Shown one piece after another: positions 14,567 through 23,225 of a DNA stretch of 37,761 nucleotides. The stretch is taken from positions 1 to 37,761 of the forward strand of contig DAHUZK010000022.1 of NCBI GenBank assembly GCA_027306605.1. Reading direction: 5' to 3'. The notes below the pieces were generated by a model. That model saw only the letters and a program-made list of their open reading frames with translations. It did not search any database and was not told where the DNA came from. Made by a program: the position numbers and the translations under genes. Numbering within the stretch: position 1 is the first letter of the stretch; the number at the start of each line of letters is the position of its first letter. This stretch comes from Acidimicrobiaceae bacterium (lineage in GTDB: Bacteria; Actinomycetota; Acidimicrobiia; Acidimicrobiales; RAAP-2).

Positions 14567-15723
14567 GCGGCGACGTCGGACTGCGCGATGCGGTCGCTGT
14601 GATCGGTGTCGGGGAGACGGAGTACTCTAAGCGCAGCGGCCAGAGCCCAGTCGCGTTGGCGGTGGAGGCGTCCCTCGCCGCCGCCGAGGACGCCGGTATC
14701 GACATTCGCGATGTCGACGGGTTCCTGCCATACGCCTCGGGTATCACCACCGAAGACATGATGGCTAACCTGTCCCTCCGGCAGGTCACGTTCGCGCCCA
14801 CCATCCGCATGGGTGGCGCCAGTGCCGTTGCCGGCCTCCTCTATGCGGCGTTGGCCCTACGTGCCGGATTGGCCTCGTACATCCTGCTGTTGCGGGCGCG
14901 CAACGGCTCCTCAGGCCCACGCGTGGGCGATCGGCGGTCGACGGGCGCAGGCGAGGAGTTCAAGGAGGACTTCGAACTGCCCTACGGGCTCAACACGCCA
15001 GGTCAGCGGTACGCCCTCATGTGCCGGCACCATATGCACCGCTACGGCACGACGCGCGAGCAGCTGGGTGCGGTCGCCCTGGCCCACCGTGCCCACGCCA
15101 ACGCCAACCCCACCGCGCTCATGTACGAGCGGACGCTGACCATGGAGCAGTACCTGACGGCCCGACCGATTGCCGAGCCGTACCACCTGTTCGACTGCTG
15201 CCTCGAGTCCGACGGGGGTGCGGCCGTCATTCTGACCACCCCCGACAGGGCGCGCGACGCCCGCAGGCCGAGCGTGCTCGTCGGGGGAGTGGCCGAGGGG
15301 CATCCCCAGTCAGCGGACTCGCTCCTCGGTCGGGACGACTTCTTGGAGATTGGCCTGACGACCGCCGCATCGCGCGCCTGGGCCATGGCCGGCCTAGGTC
15401 CGTCGGACATGGACGCCGCCATGGTCTACGACTGCTTCACGTTCCAGACGATCCAACAGCTCGAGGAGGCCGGTTTCTGTCCCCGTGGTGAAGGGGGCGC
15501 CTTCGTCGAGGATGGCGCCATCGGGCCAGGAGGCCGCTTTCCGGTGAACACGCACGGTGGCCTGCTCTCGCAGGCCCACATCCTTGGACTCAATCACGTG
15601 GTGGAGGCGACCCGCCAGCTGCGCGGAGAGTGCGGAGACCGGCAGCTGGCGCGGTGCGACGCCGTCGCGGTCACCGGCTGGGGCGACCTGGGGGACGGCG
15701 CGCTCGCAATTCTGCATCGATAG
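14563..15723 (+). CDS. Thiolase-like protein lacking the nucleophilic Cys, copy 2
   Basis: A 386-residue homologue of the protein at 12036; the two share long stretches such as YDCFTF, QQLEE-GFC-RGEGG-F and VNTHGGLLS-AH-LG-NHVVEA-RQLRG. The usual thiolase Cys position reads RMGGASAVAG, again with no Cys. A DUF35 gene follows at 15749 after a 25-base gap with its own ribosome site. Retro-aldol or other CoA-ester carbon-carbon bond chemistry is inferred from Ltp2-type relatives. Start GTG 14563 overlaps the cyclase stop by four bases. The similarity to copy 1 suggests duplication followed by specialisation to successive intermediates. Confidence 0.85.
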   Translation: MSGDVGLRDAVAVIGVGETEYSKRSGQSPVALAVEASLAAAEDAGIDIRDVDGFLPYASGITTEDMMANLSLRQVTFAPTIRMGGASAVAGLLYAALALRAGLASYILLLRARNGSSGPRVGDRRSTGAGEEFKEDFELPYGLNTPGQRYALMCRHHMHRYGTTREQLGAVALAHRAHANANPTALMYERTLTMEQYLTARPIAEPYHLFDCCLESDGGAAVILTTPDRARDARRPSVLVGGVAEGHPQSADSLLGRDDFLEIGLTTAASRAWAMAGLGPSDMDAAMVYDCFTFQTIQQLEEAGFCPRGEGGAFVEDGAIGPGGRFPVNTHGGLLSQAHILGLNHVVEATRQLRGECGDRQLARCDAVAVTGWGDLGDGALAILHR

Positions 15724-15748
15724 CCCTCCATCCGGACGAGGAGACGCG

Positions 15749-16186
15749 ATGACGACAACCGAGAGGCCACGGCCGGCCGGCTACGACGACCATCGACCGT
15801 TCTGGGACGGAGCCGCGGCGGGCAGGCTCGTCGTGCAGCGGTGTACGCAGTGTGGGGCCGTGCGGTGGCCACCCCGGATCCTGTGCGGGGCCTGTCTCTC
15901 GCCCGAGGTGGAGTGGGTCGAGGCGACGCCGACAGGATCACTGTTCACCTGGACCGTGATCCACCACACGACCCTTGCGGGCTTCAAGGACGACCCGCCC
16001 TATGCGGTGGGCCTGGTCGAGGTCACAGTGGCGGGCGGCCTCGTCCGGATGCTCGGAGGGATCCGAGGCTGCGCCCCCTCCGAGCTTCAGGTGGGAATGG
16101 CGCTGCGCGCCCAGTTCGAGGTGGTCGACGACGGGGCCCTGGTGAACTGGGTGCTGGTCGGCGACGACGAAAGGCAGGAGACGTGA
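15749..16186 (+). CDS. DUF35 OB-fold/zinc-ribbon partner protein, copy 2
   Basis: A 145-residue protein: zinc ribbon with CxxC pairs at about residues 32-35 (CTQC) and 46-49 (CGAC), then OB-fold sequence GSLFTWTVIHHTTLAGFKDD, PPYAVGLVEV. ATG 15749 is preceded by GAGGAG. It is placed directly after thiolase-like copy 2 and presumably forms its second subunit. The stop overlaps the GTG of the double hot-dog protein, which recalls ChsH1/ChsH2, where hot-dog hydratase and DUF35 modules work together with the aldolase. Confidence 0.87.
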   Translation: MTTTERPRPAGYDDHRPFWDGAAAGRLVVQRCTQCGAVRWPPRILCGACLSPEVEWVEATPTGSLFTWTVIHHTTLAGFKDDPPYAVGLVEVTVAGGLVRMLGGIRGCAPSELQVGMALRAQFEVVDDGALVNWVLVGDDERQET

Positions 16187-17172
16187 GCAGCGATACGGCA
16201 CGCAGCGACCGGGGGACCGCCTTCCCCGAACGCCTGGCGGGCTGGGTCGGCGCGGCCACGGGAGCGCCTCGGCCGGCACCGGATCCGGTCAACCTGCCCG
16301 CGGTGCGCCGGTGGTGCCAGGCCATGGGGTTCGCCGACGAGACGGGCCACATCCTCCGCCTGGAGGGCGAGGGATCCTCGCTGGCCCCGGTCACGATGCT
16401 CCAGGCCTGGGCCCACCATGATCGCCGCTTCGGGGAGCCGGAAGACGCCGTGTCGCCTGTCGCCCGCTTCGAGCAGGAGCTCGAAGCGGACGGCTTCACG
16501 GGTGTGCTTGGGACCACCTCGGTGCAGCGCTATCACCGGCAGCTGCGCGTCGGCGACGACGTCGTCATGTCAGGCCGCATCAAGTCCATCTCCGACCTGA
16601 AACAGACCCGCCTCGGAGAGGGAAGGTTCATCACCTTTGCCTACGACTACACCGACGGCGCCGGCGATCCCGTCGGGCTGATCGAAATGACGAGCCTGCG
16701 CTATCGGCCGACCGAGGCCCCGCGCGGCGAGCGCGCGGCAACGGATCGGCCCGCGCCGGCAAGAGCCGGTCCGAGCGCGCCGACCGACGACGGATCGACG
16801 AGATACTCGGTTCCGGTGTCCGCGACACTCGTCGTGACCGGAGCGTTGGCGACGAGCGACTTCCACCGCGTGCACCACGATGCCGCCTTCGCCCGGGCCA
16901 ACGGCAACGCCGACATCATCATGAGCATCATGACGAGTCTGGGACTGGTGGAACGAGCCCTGTGGGAGTGGCACGGGAATCGATGGCAGATCACCGACGC
17001 TTCCATGAAGCTTGGGAGTCCGTGCCACCCCGGCGACACGCTCGAGTTCTCCTGTTCGCTCGCTGACGGGATCGACGCGGGGACCCGGGTTGCCACCGTC
17101 CGGGCGATGACGGAGCGCGGGCAGCACCTGGCGGCCGCGGTCGGATTGCGGCCCGCCGCGGACGCACGCTGA
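16183..17172 (+). CDS. Double hot-dog (MaoC-type) enoyl-CoA hydratase
   Basis: A 329-residue protein with two hot-dog folds joined by a Pro/Ala/Arg-rich linker (about residues 184-210). The N-terminal half (FAS1-dehydratase/MaoC N-type: FPERLAGWVGAATGAP, YHRQLRVGDDVVMSGRIKSI) usually binds the acyl tail. The C-terminal half carries the hydratase motif as TSDFHRVHHDAAFARANG, with Asp and His in the expected places. The role is hydration of a 2-enoyl-CoA, probably a bulky or branched one, to the 3-hydroxyacyl-CoA that a thiolase-like/DUF35 pair could then cleave. Start GTG 16183 overlaps the DUF35 stop. Confidence 0.83.
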   Translation: MSSDTARSDRGTAFPERLAGWVGAATGAPRPAPDPVNLPAVRRWCQAMGFADETGHILRLEGEGSSLAPVTMLQAWAHHDRRFGEPEDAVSPVARFEQELEADGFTGVLGTTSVQRYHRQLRVGDDVVMSGRIKSISDLKQTRLGEGRFITFAYDYTDGAGDPVGLIEMTSLRYRPTEAPRGERAATDRPAPARAGPSAPTDDGSTRYSVPVSATLVVTGALATSDFHRVHHDAAFARANGNADIIMSIMTSLGLVERALWEWHGNRWQITDASMKLGSPCHPGDTLEFSCSLADGIDAGTRVATVRAMTERGQHLAAAVGLRPAADAR

Positions 17173-17184
17173 GGGCCGGTCCCG

Positions 17185-18276
17185 GTGAGGACGCCGCTCT
17201 GCGACGCGCTCGGTCTCGAGTTCCCGATCATTGGGTTCAGCCACTGCCGTGATGTCGTCGCGGCGGTCAGCCGGAACGGCGGGCTGGGCGTCCTGGGCGC
17301 CGGGGGCCTCGATGCCGACGAGCTGCACCAGGAATTGACGCAGCTCGACGCCGAGTCGCACGGTCGCCCCTACGGAGTCGACCTCGTGATTCCGGCCAAG
17401 ACGTTGGGCGACGATCCCGAGCTGTTGGCCGCCCAGATCCCCCAGGAGCATCGAGCGTTCGTCGACGGTCTCTACGAACGCTTCGCCATTCCGCGGCCAC
17501 CCGATCCTCGCTCGGCCAAGGAGGCCTGGCGCGTGCGCGGACGGCGCCGGGCGTCCGAACAGGTCGATGTGGCGCTGGCGCATCGACCGGCCCTGGTGGC
17601 GTGCGCGCTCGGCCCACCGCCCTCGTTCGTGGTCGACGCGGCCCACGAGCGCGGCGTGCTGGTCGCCGGGTTGGTCGGCGCGCCCGAGCACGTCCCGTAC
17701 CAGCTCGCTGCCGGCACCGACGTCCTCATCGCTCAGGGGACCGAGGCGGGTGGTCACACCGGCGAGATCACGACCCTTGTGCTGGTGCCCCAGGTGGTCG
17801 ATGCCGCTGCGGGTACGCCGGTGGCGGCCGCCGGAGGTATCGGCGACGGGCGGCAGCTGGCCGCGGTGCTGGCCTTGGGTGCCCAGGCAGGGTGGATCGG
17901 GTCCCTCTGGCTGACCACGGTCGAGAGCGACCTGCATCCGGCGGTGAAGGACAAGCTGCTGGCGGCGACCTCGCGCGACACCGTGCGCTCACGTTGCCGG
18001 ACGGGCAAGCCGGTGCGCCAGCTCCGGACGCCCTGGGTCGACGCCTGGGAGGAACCCGGAGCGCCGGCGCCGCTGCCCACCCCGCTCCAGCAGATGCTCG
18101 TGCGGCCACAACTCGAGATGATCGCCCGCTACGGGGTGTCGGAGCCGGCGGGCTCCGCTGTGGGCCAGATCGTCGGAATCCTGCGCGAGTGGACCAGTGC
18201 CCGTACCGTGTTCAGCGAGGTGGTCCAGGGGGCGCTCGACGCGATAGACCAGGTCAAAGGGCTCATCGCGCCCTGA
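17185..18276 (+). CDS. NMO/IpdC-type FMN-dependent oxidoreductase, copy 2
   Basis: A 363-residue paralogue of the protein at 8548. Shared hallmarks include FSHCRDVVAAV, GTEAGGHTGEITTLVLVPQ, AAGGIGDGRQLAAVLALGAQ and AATSRDTVRSRC. The overall likeness, over the whole length, points to duplication within this island. It probably oxidises or reduces a cyclic or unsaturated acyl-CoA with FMN; nitronate activity is not suggested by the neighbourhood. GTG 17185 is the only start close to the conserved N-terminus (TPLCDALGLEFPI). It closes the unit that starts with the cyclase. Confidence 0.84.
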   Translation: MRTPLCDALGLEFPIIGFSHCRDVVAAVSRNGGLGVLGAGGLDADELHQELTQLDAESHGRPYGVDLVIPAKTLGDDPELLAAQIPQEHRAFVDGLYERFAIPRPPDPRSAKEAWRVRGRRRASEQVDVALAHRPALVACALGPPPSFVVDAAHERGVLVAGLVGAPEHVPYQLAAGTDVLIAQGTEAGGHTGEITTLVLVPQVVDAAAGTPVAAAGGIGDGRQLAAVLALGAQAGWIGSLWLTTVESDLHPAVKDKLLAATSRDTVRSRCRTGKPVRQLRTPWVDAWEEPGAPAPLPTPLQQMLVRPQLEMIARYGVSEPAGSAVGQIVGILREWTSARTVFSEVVQGALDAIDQVKGLIAP

Positions 18277-18294
18277 CCCGGTGCCGTTGCCCGT

Positions 18295-18324
18295 TTGACA
18301 GTCGGCGGGCAGCGGGAGTAACTT
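18295..18324 (+). promoter_or_regulatory. Predicted promoter D (acyl-CoA dehydrogenase operon)
   Basis: TTGACA at 18295-18300, an 18-base spacer, TAACTT at 18319-18324. Transcription would start at about 18331-18332, which is the ATG of the next gene, so the message is probably leaderless. The promoter begins 19 bases after the previous stop. Confidence 0.7.
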
Positions 18325-18347
18325 CCACTATATGGTCGTCACTTCCA
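18313..18347. promoter_or_regulatory. Operator D, two box repeats overlapping -10 and start codon
   Basis: The composite operator (CGGGAGTAACTTCCA from 18313, then TTCCAC-TAT-ATGGTC at 18323-18337) covers the -10 and the ATG at 18332. A second box, TGGTCGTCACTTCCA at 18333-18347, repeats the first exactly 20 bases (about two helix turns) downstream, on the same DNA face. Two bound dimers are plausible. Part of the site lies in the coding sequence. Confidence 0.65.
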
Positions 18348-19513
18348 AAAATTCTCCGGACCTCGCCACAAGGGAACTCCTGCTCGGCACCGTCAAGGAG
18401 GTTCTGGACGATTTCGGCGATTCCTACTGGGCTGAGATCGACCGATCCGGCGCCTTCCCGGCGGAGTTCGAGCGGGCGGCGGTCGCCGCCGGACTGATGG
18501 GGACGATGATCCCCGAGGAGTACGGCGGCGTCGGCCTGGGCGTCACCGAGGCTGCCCTCATCCTTCGCGACATCGCCAACTCGCCGGCAGGGCTGGACGG
18601 GTGTTCGGTCGTGCACATGGGAATGTTCGGCCTGAACCCCATCCGTTTGCACGGCTCCCGGGAGCAACGGAGCACCTACCTGCCGATGGCGCCGGGTGGG
18701 GAGTTGCCGAACTGCTTTATCGTGACCGAGCCCGATGCCGGGACGGACACCACGCGCATCACGACCTTCGCCCGCCGGGACGGGAACGACTTCGTCATTA
18801 ACGGGCGCAAGGTGTGGATCAGCCGCGCCCAGGAAGCCAAAATGGGCCTGCTCCTCTGCAGGACGACGCCGTACGACGACGTGGTCAAGAAGACGGACGG
18901 CATGAGCCTCTTCTTCTTGCCGATGGATGCCCCTGGCATCAGCATGCGGCGCATCCCGAAGATGGGCCGCCACGGAGTCGATTCGAACGAGGTCGTCTTC
19001 GACGACGTCCGTGTGTCCGCATCGATGATGGTTGGACCCGAGGGCTCGGGCTTCTACACGCTGTTGGACGGGATCAACCCGGAACGGATCATGATCGCCG
19101 CGGAGGCCGTGGGCCTCGGGCTCCAGGCGGTGACGCGTGCCGTCGAGTACGCCAAGGAGCGCGTCGTCTTCGGTCGGGCGATCGGCACCAACCAGGGGGT
19201 CCAGCTGCCGTTGGCTGACGTATACTCCCAGCTCAAGGCGGCTGAACTCCTGATGCTCGACGCAGCGTCCCTCTACGACGGCGGCCGTCCCTGTGGAGCG
19301 GAGGCCAACATGGCCAAGCTGCGCGCCACGGAGGCGATGCACCTCGCCATCAACGTGTCCTTTGAGACCCACGGCGGGTACGGGTACGCCAAGGAGTTCG
19401 CCATTGAGCGGTATTACCGCCAAGCTCCGCTCGTGCGGGTGGCGCCCGTCACCAACAACCTAACGAAGGCCTACATCGCCACGCACGTGCTCGGCCTCCC
19501 CAAGTCCTACTAG
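18332..19513 (+). CDS. Acyl-CoA dehydrogenase with the catalytic Glu at the isovaleryl/LCAD position
   Basis: A 393-residue FAD flavoprotein with full N-terminal helical, beta and C-terminal helical domains: EEYGGVGLG, CFIVTEPDAGTDT, VINGRKVWISRA and GGYGYAKEFAIERYYR. The C-terminal catalytic Glu found in most family members (YEGTxx) is absent; the segment there reads VAPVTNNLTK. Instead a Glu sits at residue 251 (GINPERIMIAAEAVG), the place used by isovaleryl-CoA and long-chain dehydrogenases (aligned with Thr255 of the medium-chain enzyme), which suggests a branched or bulky substrate. It is the first gene of its unit, and the ATG lies inside operator D at the predicted transcription start. 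Confidence 0.9.
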   Translation: MVVTSKNSPDLATRELLLGTVKEVLDDFGDSYWAEIDRSGAFPAEFERAAVAAGLMGTMIPEEYGGVGLGVTEAALILRDIANSPAGLDGCSVVHMGMFGLNPIRLHGSREQRSTYLPMAPGGELPNCFIVTEPDAGTDTTRITTFARRDGNDFVINGRKVWISRAQEAKMGLLLCRTTPYDDVVKKTDGMSLFFLPMDAPGISMRRIPKMGRHGVDSNEVVFDDVRVSASMMVGPEGSGFYTLLDGINPERIMIAAEAVGLGLQAVTRAVEYAKERVVFGRAIGTNQGVQLPLADVYSQLKAAELLMLDAASLYDGGRPCGAEANMAKLRATEAMHLAINVSFETHGGYGYAKEFAIERYYRQAPLVRVAPVTNNLTKAYIATHVLGLPKSY

Positions 19514-19523
19514 GCGCGCACCG

Positions 19524-20681
19524 ATGGCTTGGAGCGACATCTGCATCACCGGGCTCGGGGAGAGCCCGGTCGGGAAGGTACCGGAAAAGTCGAGCACCGA
19601 TCTGTACGCCGGGGTGATCCTCGACGCCGTCGACGACGCCGGCATCACACCCGACGACGTCGACGTGTTGATAACGGGTGGCTCTCGCGTCGACCCCTAC
19701 CTGTATCACGCAGAGATGATGGCCGAGTACCTCGGCATCACGCCACCCACCTGCCTCACGGTCAACACGGGTGGTTCGACCTCGGTCTCCCTCCTGCGTC
19801 AGGCGGCTGCACTCCTCCTCGCCGGCATGGCGGAGCACGTCGTCATCGCCAAGGCGGACAATCTCGCCACGGGCATGTCCCGCGACTCAGTGGTCGAGTC
19901 GATGGCGACGATCGGGCATCCGGAACTCGAATCTCCCCAGGGTCCGACCATTCCCTCGCTCTACGCGCTGATCGAACAGCGTTACCTCCACCGAGCCAGC
20001 CTCAGGCCCGAGGAGATCGCTCCGGTCGCCGTCGTGGACCGCTACCACGCCAGCCTCAATCCCGCCGCGCAGTATCGCGATCCGATCACGACCGAGGACG
20101 TGCTGGCGTCACGCCTCATCAGCGACCCTCTTCGCTTGCTCGAATGCGCGCCGGTGTCGGACGGGGGCTGTGCCGTCGTGCTCTCCCGCCGCGAGCGGGC
20201 GTCGGGCAAGCGGCCGCTGGTGAACGTCTTGGCGGTCGGGCAGGCGCACGATTTCGAACACGTGACCCAGGCGTCATCGCTCGAATACACCGGTGCTCGC
20301 ATTTCGGGGCCGGCGGCGTTCCGTGACGCCGGCGTCTCGCCCTCGGAGATCGACGTGGCGATGATCTACGACGCCTTCGCCTTCATCCAGTGCATGCAGC
20401 TCGAGGATCTGGGGTTCTGTGCCCCAGGCGAAGGCGCGGCGTTCGTCGGCGACGGCAACACCCGGCTCGGCGGCGCGCTGCCCGTCAACACCCACGGCGG
20501 CGTGCTCTCCCATTCCCACGCCGGAAGGCCGAGTGCCCTCTTCTTGGTGGTGGAGGCGGCGCGCCAGCTGCGAAACGAGTGCGGTGGTCGTCAGGTCCAC
20601 GGCGCAGCCACCGCGCTGGTTCACGGCGAAGGCGGCATTCTGGCGTCACATGCGACCGCGGTCCTGCGAGCCGCGTCGTGA
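19524..20681 (+). CDS. Thiolase-like protein lacking the nucleophilic Cys, copy 3 (divergent)
   Basis: A 385-residue thiolase-fold protein, more distant from copies 1 and 2. The Cys position reads VNTGGSTSVSLL. The Tyr motif is MIYDAFAFIQCMQLEDLGF instead of YDCFTF, and the closing motif is VNTHGGVLSHSHAGRPSA. ECAPVSDGGCAVVLSR is conserved. It is followed by its own DUF35 partner. Because the active-site surroundings differ from copies 1 and 2, it likely handles a different intermediate. The ribosome site before ATG 19524 is weak (AGG ten bases upstream). Confidence 0.82.
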   Translation: MAWSDICITGLGESPVGKVPEKSSTDLYAGVILDAVDDAGITPDDVDVLITGGSRVDPYLYHAEMMAEYLGITPPTCLTVNTGGSTSVSLLRQAAALLLAGMAEHVVIAKADNLATGMSRDSVVESMATIGHPELESPQGPTIPSLYALIEQRYLHRASLRPEEIAPVAVVDRYHASLNPAAQYRDPITTEDVLASRLISDPLRLLECAPVSDGGCAVVLSRRERASGKRPLVNVLAVGQAHDFEHVTQASSLEYTGARISGPAAFRDAGVSPSEIDVAMIYDAFAFIQCMQLEDLGFCAPGEGAAFVGDGNTRLGGALPVNTHGGVLSHSHAGRPSALFLVVEAARQLRNECGGRQVHGAATALVHGEGGILASHATAVLRAAS

Positions 20682-20706
20682 GGGTTTCCGGGCAGAGAGG
20701 ACCGAT

Positions 20707-21099
20707 GTGAGCGAGACCGTACCATTCTGGGAGGCCGTCGACGGCGGGACGCTCGCCGTGCAGCGCTGCGCCGACTGTGGTCACCAGCAGCTCTACGCCC
20801 GGGATGCCTGTGCGCGGTGTCACCGGCGGCATCTGGACTGGGCTCCCGCGGCGGGGAAAGGTGTCGTCTACAGCTACACCGTGGTGCGCCGGGCGCCGAG
20901 CAAGCAGTTCGCCGACGAGGTGCCGTACGTGCTCGGGTTGGTCGAGCTCGAGGAGGGACCGAGAATCCTCGTGCGGATCGAGGGCTGTGAACCCGATGAC
21001 GTGCGCGTGGGTCTGCCCGTGGAGGTCGCCGGTCCCGGGGACGCGGCGGGACGCCGTCTTCCTCCCTTCAAGCCCACCTTCGCGCCGTCGCAGACATGA
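20707..21099 (+). CDS. DUF35 OB-fold/zinc-ribbon partner protein, copy 3
   Basis: A 130-residue protein with zinc-ribbon CxxC pairs (CADC at about residue 19, CARC at about 33) and the OB-fold GVVYSYTVVRRAPSKQFADE, VPYVLGLVELEEG. GTG 20707 is preceded by GAGAGGA. The context right after thiolase-like copy 3 marks it as that protein's subunit. The stop overlaps the ATG of the second ADP-forming synthetase. Confidence 0.87.
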   Translation: MSETVPFWEAVDGGTLAVQRCADCGHQQLYARDACARCHRRHLDWAPAAGKGVVYSYTVVRRAPSKQFADEVPYVLGLVELEEGPRILVRIEGCEPDDVRVGLPVEVAGPGDAAGRRLPPFKPTFAPSQT

Positions 21100-23225
21100 G
21101 CAAGGAAGACGCGATCCGCCGACTGCTCGCGCCCCGGTCGATCGCCGTGGTCGGGGCCACGCCTGACCCGATGACGATCTCCGGCCGGCTCCTCGACTCG
21201 TTGCGTCGTTTCGGCTTCGCTGGGGACGTGTACCCGGTGAGCCGGGACCACCAGGAGATTGCCGGGTACCGCTGCTTCGCCCATCTCGACGACTTGCCCG
21301 AGGACGCCCAGCTCGACGCGGCCTTCCTCGCCGTGCCCGCCGAACAGGTGATCGAAACGGCCGCCACCTGCCTGGCGCGCAAGGTGCGCGCCCTGACGGT
21401 GGTCGCCGGCGGATTCGCCGAATCCGGTGACGCCGGCCGCGAAATGCAGGCGGCGCTGCGCACCTTCGCCGAGGTGAGCGGCGCGGCCGTCTGCGGGCCC
21501 AACTGTATCGGGGCGGGCAGCTTCGTCGACGGCTATCCCGGGTTTGCCGGCACCGCATTGGCCGGTTTCGACGCGCTGCCCGAAGGTTCGGTGGCGTTGA
21601 TCTGTCAGAGCGGTGGGCTGGCGAACGCCTTGGTCGCCATGGCGTCGGGGCAAGGAACGGCCTTCACCCACGTGGTGAGCAGCGGGAACGAAGCGGTCAC
21701 GGCGGCCCACGAGTACCTCGAGGTGATTGGCCGCGATGAGCGGACCCGGTGCGTCCTCGCCTACCTGGAGCAGCTGCGCGAACCCGAGACGTTTCTCGAG
21801 ACGGCTCGCCGCGTCGTGGCCGGCGGGACACCCGTGGTGGTGTTGAAGGCCGGGGTTACCGCGGAGGGGAGGCGTGCGGCGGCCAGTCACACCGCGGCTC
21901 TAGCTGGATCGGCGCAGGTCGTCGCCGCCGGCCTCCGCCAGGCGGGAGTGGTGCAGGTAGAGGACGTCGATGACCTGCTCGACGCCGCGCAGATCCTGGA
22001 GCTGGTCGGGGCGCGGCCCCTGCACCGGGTCGGCGTCTTCAGTCAGATCGGCGGGGGAGCGGCCATGGCGGCCGACTGCCTCGCCCACTTCGGGCTCGCC
22101 CTGCCGCTACTGACCGATGCGACCGTCGGCGAGCTCTCGCAGATCGTCTCCCGGCTGGCGCGCATCGCCAACCCGCTCGATCCCATCGCCGGATTCGCGC
22201 GGAGTCGCGAGCGCTTCCGCGCTGGCCTCGCGGCCTTTGCCCGGGACCCCAATCTCGATGTCATCCTCTTTATCTCCGTGGCCGGCATGCGCAGCTATGC
22301 CGACGCCCTGGCGGAAGATCTCGCCGCCGTGGCCGACGAGGTGGGCAAGCCGTTCGTCAGCGTCTTCATGACGGCCGCCGACATCGTCGACGCCGTGCGC
22401 CCGCCCCTCCGGTCGTCCGGGGTGCCCGTGTACCCCAGCATCTCGCGTGCGGTACGGGCGATGGCGCGACACCGCGACGCGCACGGCGTCCTGGCGTCGC
22501 TGCGTCCGGCGGGCGACGCGCAGCCGCTCGCCGGCCGGCGCGATGCCCGCCAGGCCCTCGTGCAACACGGGGTCAGCTTCCCCCGGTCCGTTGTCACCGA
22601 CGACGCCGCCCACGCCGTCGAATTCGCCCGTGCCGCCGGTCCGGTGGCGCTCAAGGTCGCCGTCGAGGGGTTGGTGCACAAGTCGGATATCGGCGGGGTC
22701 CGCCTCGGCGTGACCGGAGACGAGGCCGTCCGGGCGGCCGTGAACGAGCTGCTCGCCATCGGACTCGAGGCGGCACCCCACGGCGGGAAGGTCCAGGTCG
22801 AGGCACAGGCAATGGCGCGCCCGGGGGTCGAGGTCATCGTTGGCGTGCGCCGCGACGTGGAGATGGGCTGGTACGTCTGCGTCGGCGAAGGAGGCGTGCT
22901 GGCCGAGTTCCGTCAGGACATCGCCTGCCGCGTGCTGCCGGTCCACGAGCGCGACGTGCAGGCGATGGTCGAGGAGCTGCACCTGGCCCAGTTGCTGGTC
23001 GGGTTCCGGAACCATCCGCCCGCGGACGTCGACGCCCTCGTCCGGACGGTGTTGGCGGTGGCGTCGATCGCGCCCGGCATCGACGGCCTGGCTGAACTGG
23101 AGCTCAATCCGGTGATCGTGCACGAAGCTGGCGAAGGCTGCACAGTGGTCGACTTCGTCGCCCTGTCGAAGGAGGATGGGACCGCAATGGATGAGGCGCT
23201 GCCGCGATATGAGATGCAGGTATGA
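21096..23225 (+). CDS. ADP-forming acyl-CoA synthetase (fused alpha-beta type), copy 2
   Basis: A 709-residue relative of the enzyme at 6411, with the same domain order: CoA-binding domain (IAVVGATPDPMTISGRLL), ligase domains with His265 in AASHTAALAGS, and the ATP-grasp domain (VALKVAVEGLVHKSDIGGVR, then LAELELNPVIVHEAG). The two copies are clearly diverged outside the motifs, so they likely activate different acids, or this one may act in reverse to harvest ATP from an acyl-CoA product. The ATG overlaps the DUF35 stop and its TGA overlaps the start of the CoA transferase, so all three are translationally coupled. Confidence 0.9.
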   Translation: MSKEDAIRRLLAPRSIAVVGATPDPMTISGRLLDSLRRFGFAGDVYPVSRDHQEIAGYRCFAHLDDLPEDAQLDAAFLAVPAEQVIETAATCLARKVRALTVVAGGFAESGDAGREMQAALRTFAEVSGAAVCGPNCIGAGSFVDGYPGFAGTALAGFDALPEGSVALICQSGGLANALVAMASGQGTAFTHVVSSGNEAVTAAHEYLEVIGRDERTRCVLAYLEQLREPETFLETARRVVAGGTPVVVLKAGVTAEGRRAAASHTAALAGSAQVVAAGLRQAGVVQVEDVDDLLDAAQILELVGARPLHRVGVFSQIGGGAAMAADCLAHFGLALPLLTDATVGELSQIVSRLARIANPLDPIAGFARSRERFRAGLAAFARDPNLDVILFISVAGMRSYADALAEDLAAVADEVGKPFVSVFMTAADIVDAVRPPLRSSGVPVYPSISRAVRAMARHRDAHGVLASLRPAGDAQPLAGRRDARQALVQHGVSFPRSVVTDDAAHAVEFARAAGPVALKVAVEGLVHKSDIGGVRLGVTGDEAVRAAVNELLAIGLEAAPHGGKVQVEAQAMARPGVEVIVGVRRDVEMGWYVCVGEGGVLAEFRQDIACRVLPVHERDVQAMVEELHLAQLLVGFRNHPPADVDALVRTVLAVASIAPGIDGLAELELNPVIVHEAGEGCTVVDFVALSKEDGTAMDEALPRYEMQV

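Noticed and set aside
12036..21099. Calling the three thiolase-like proteins acetyl-CoA acetyltransferases
   Set aside because: None has Cys at the nucleophile position, and each is paired with DUF35; only the protein at 32088 has the full thiolase residue set.
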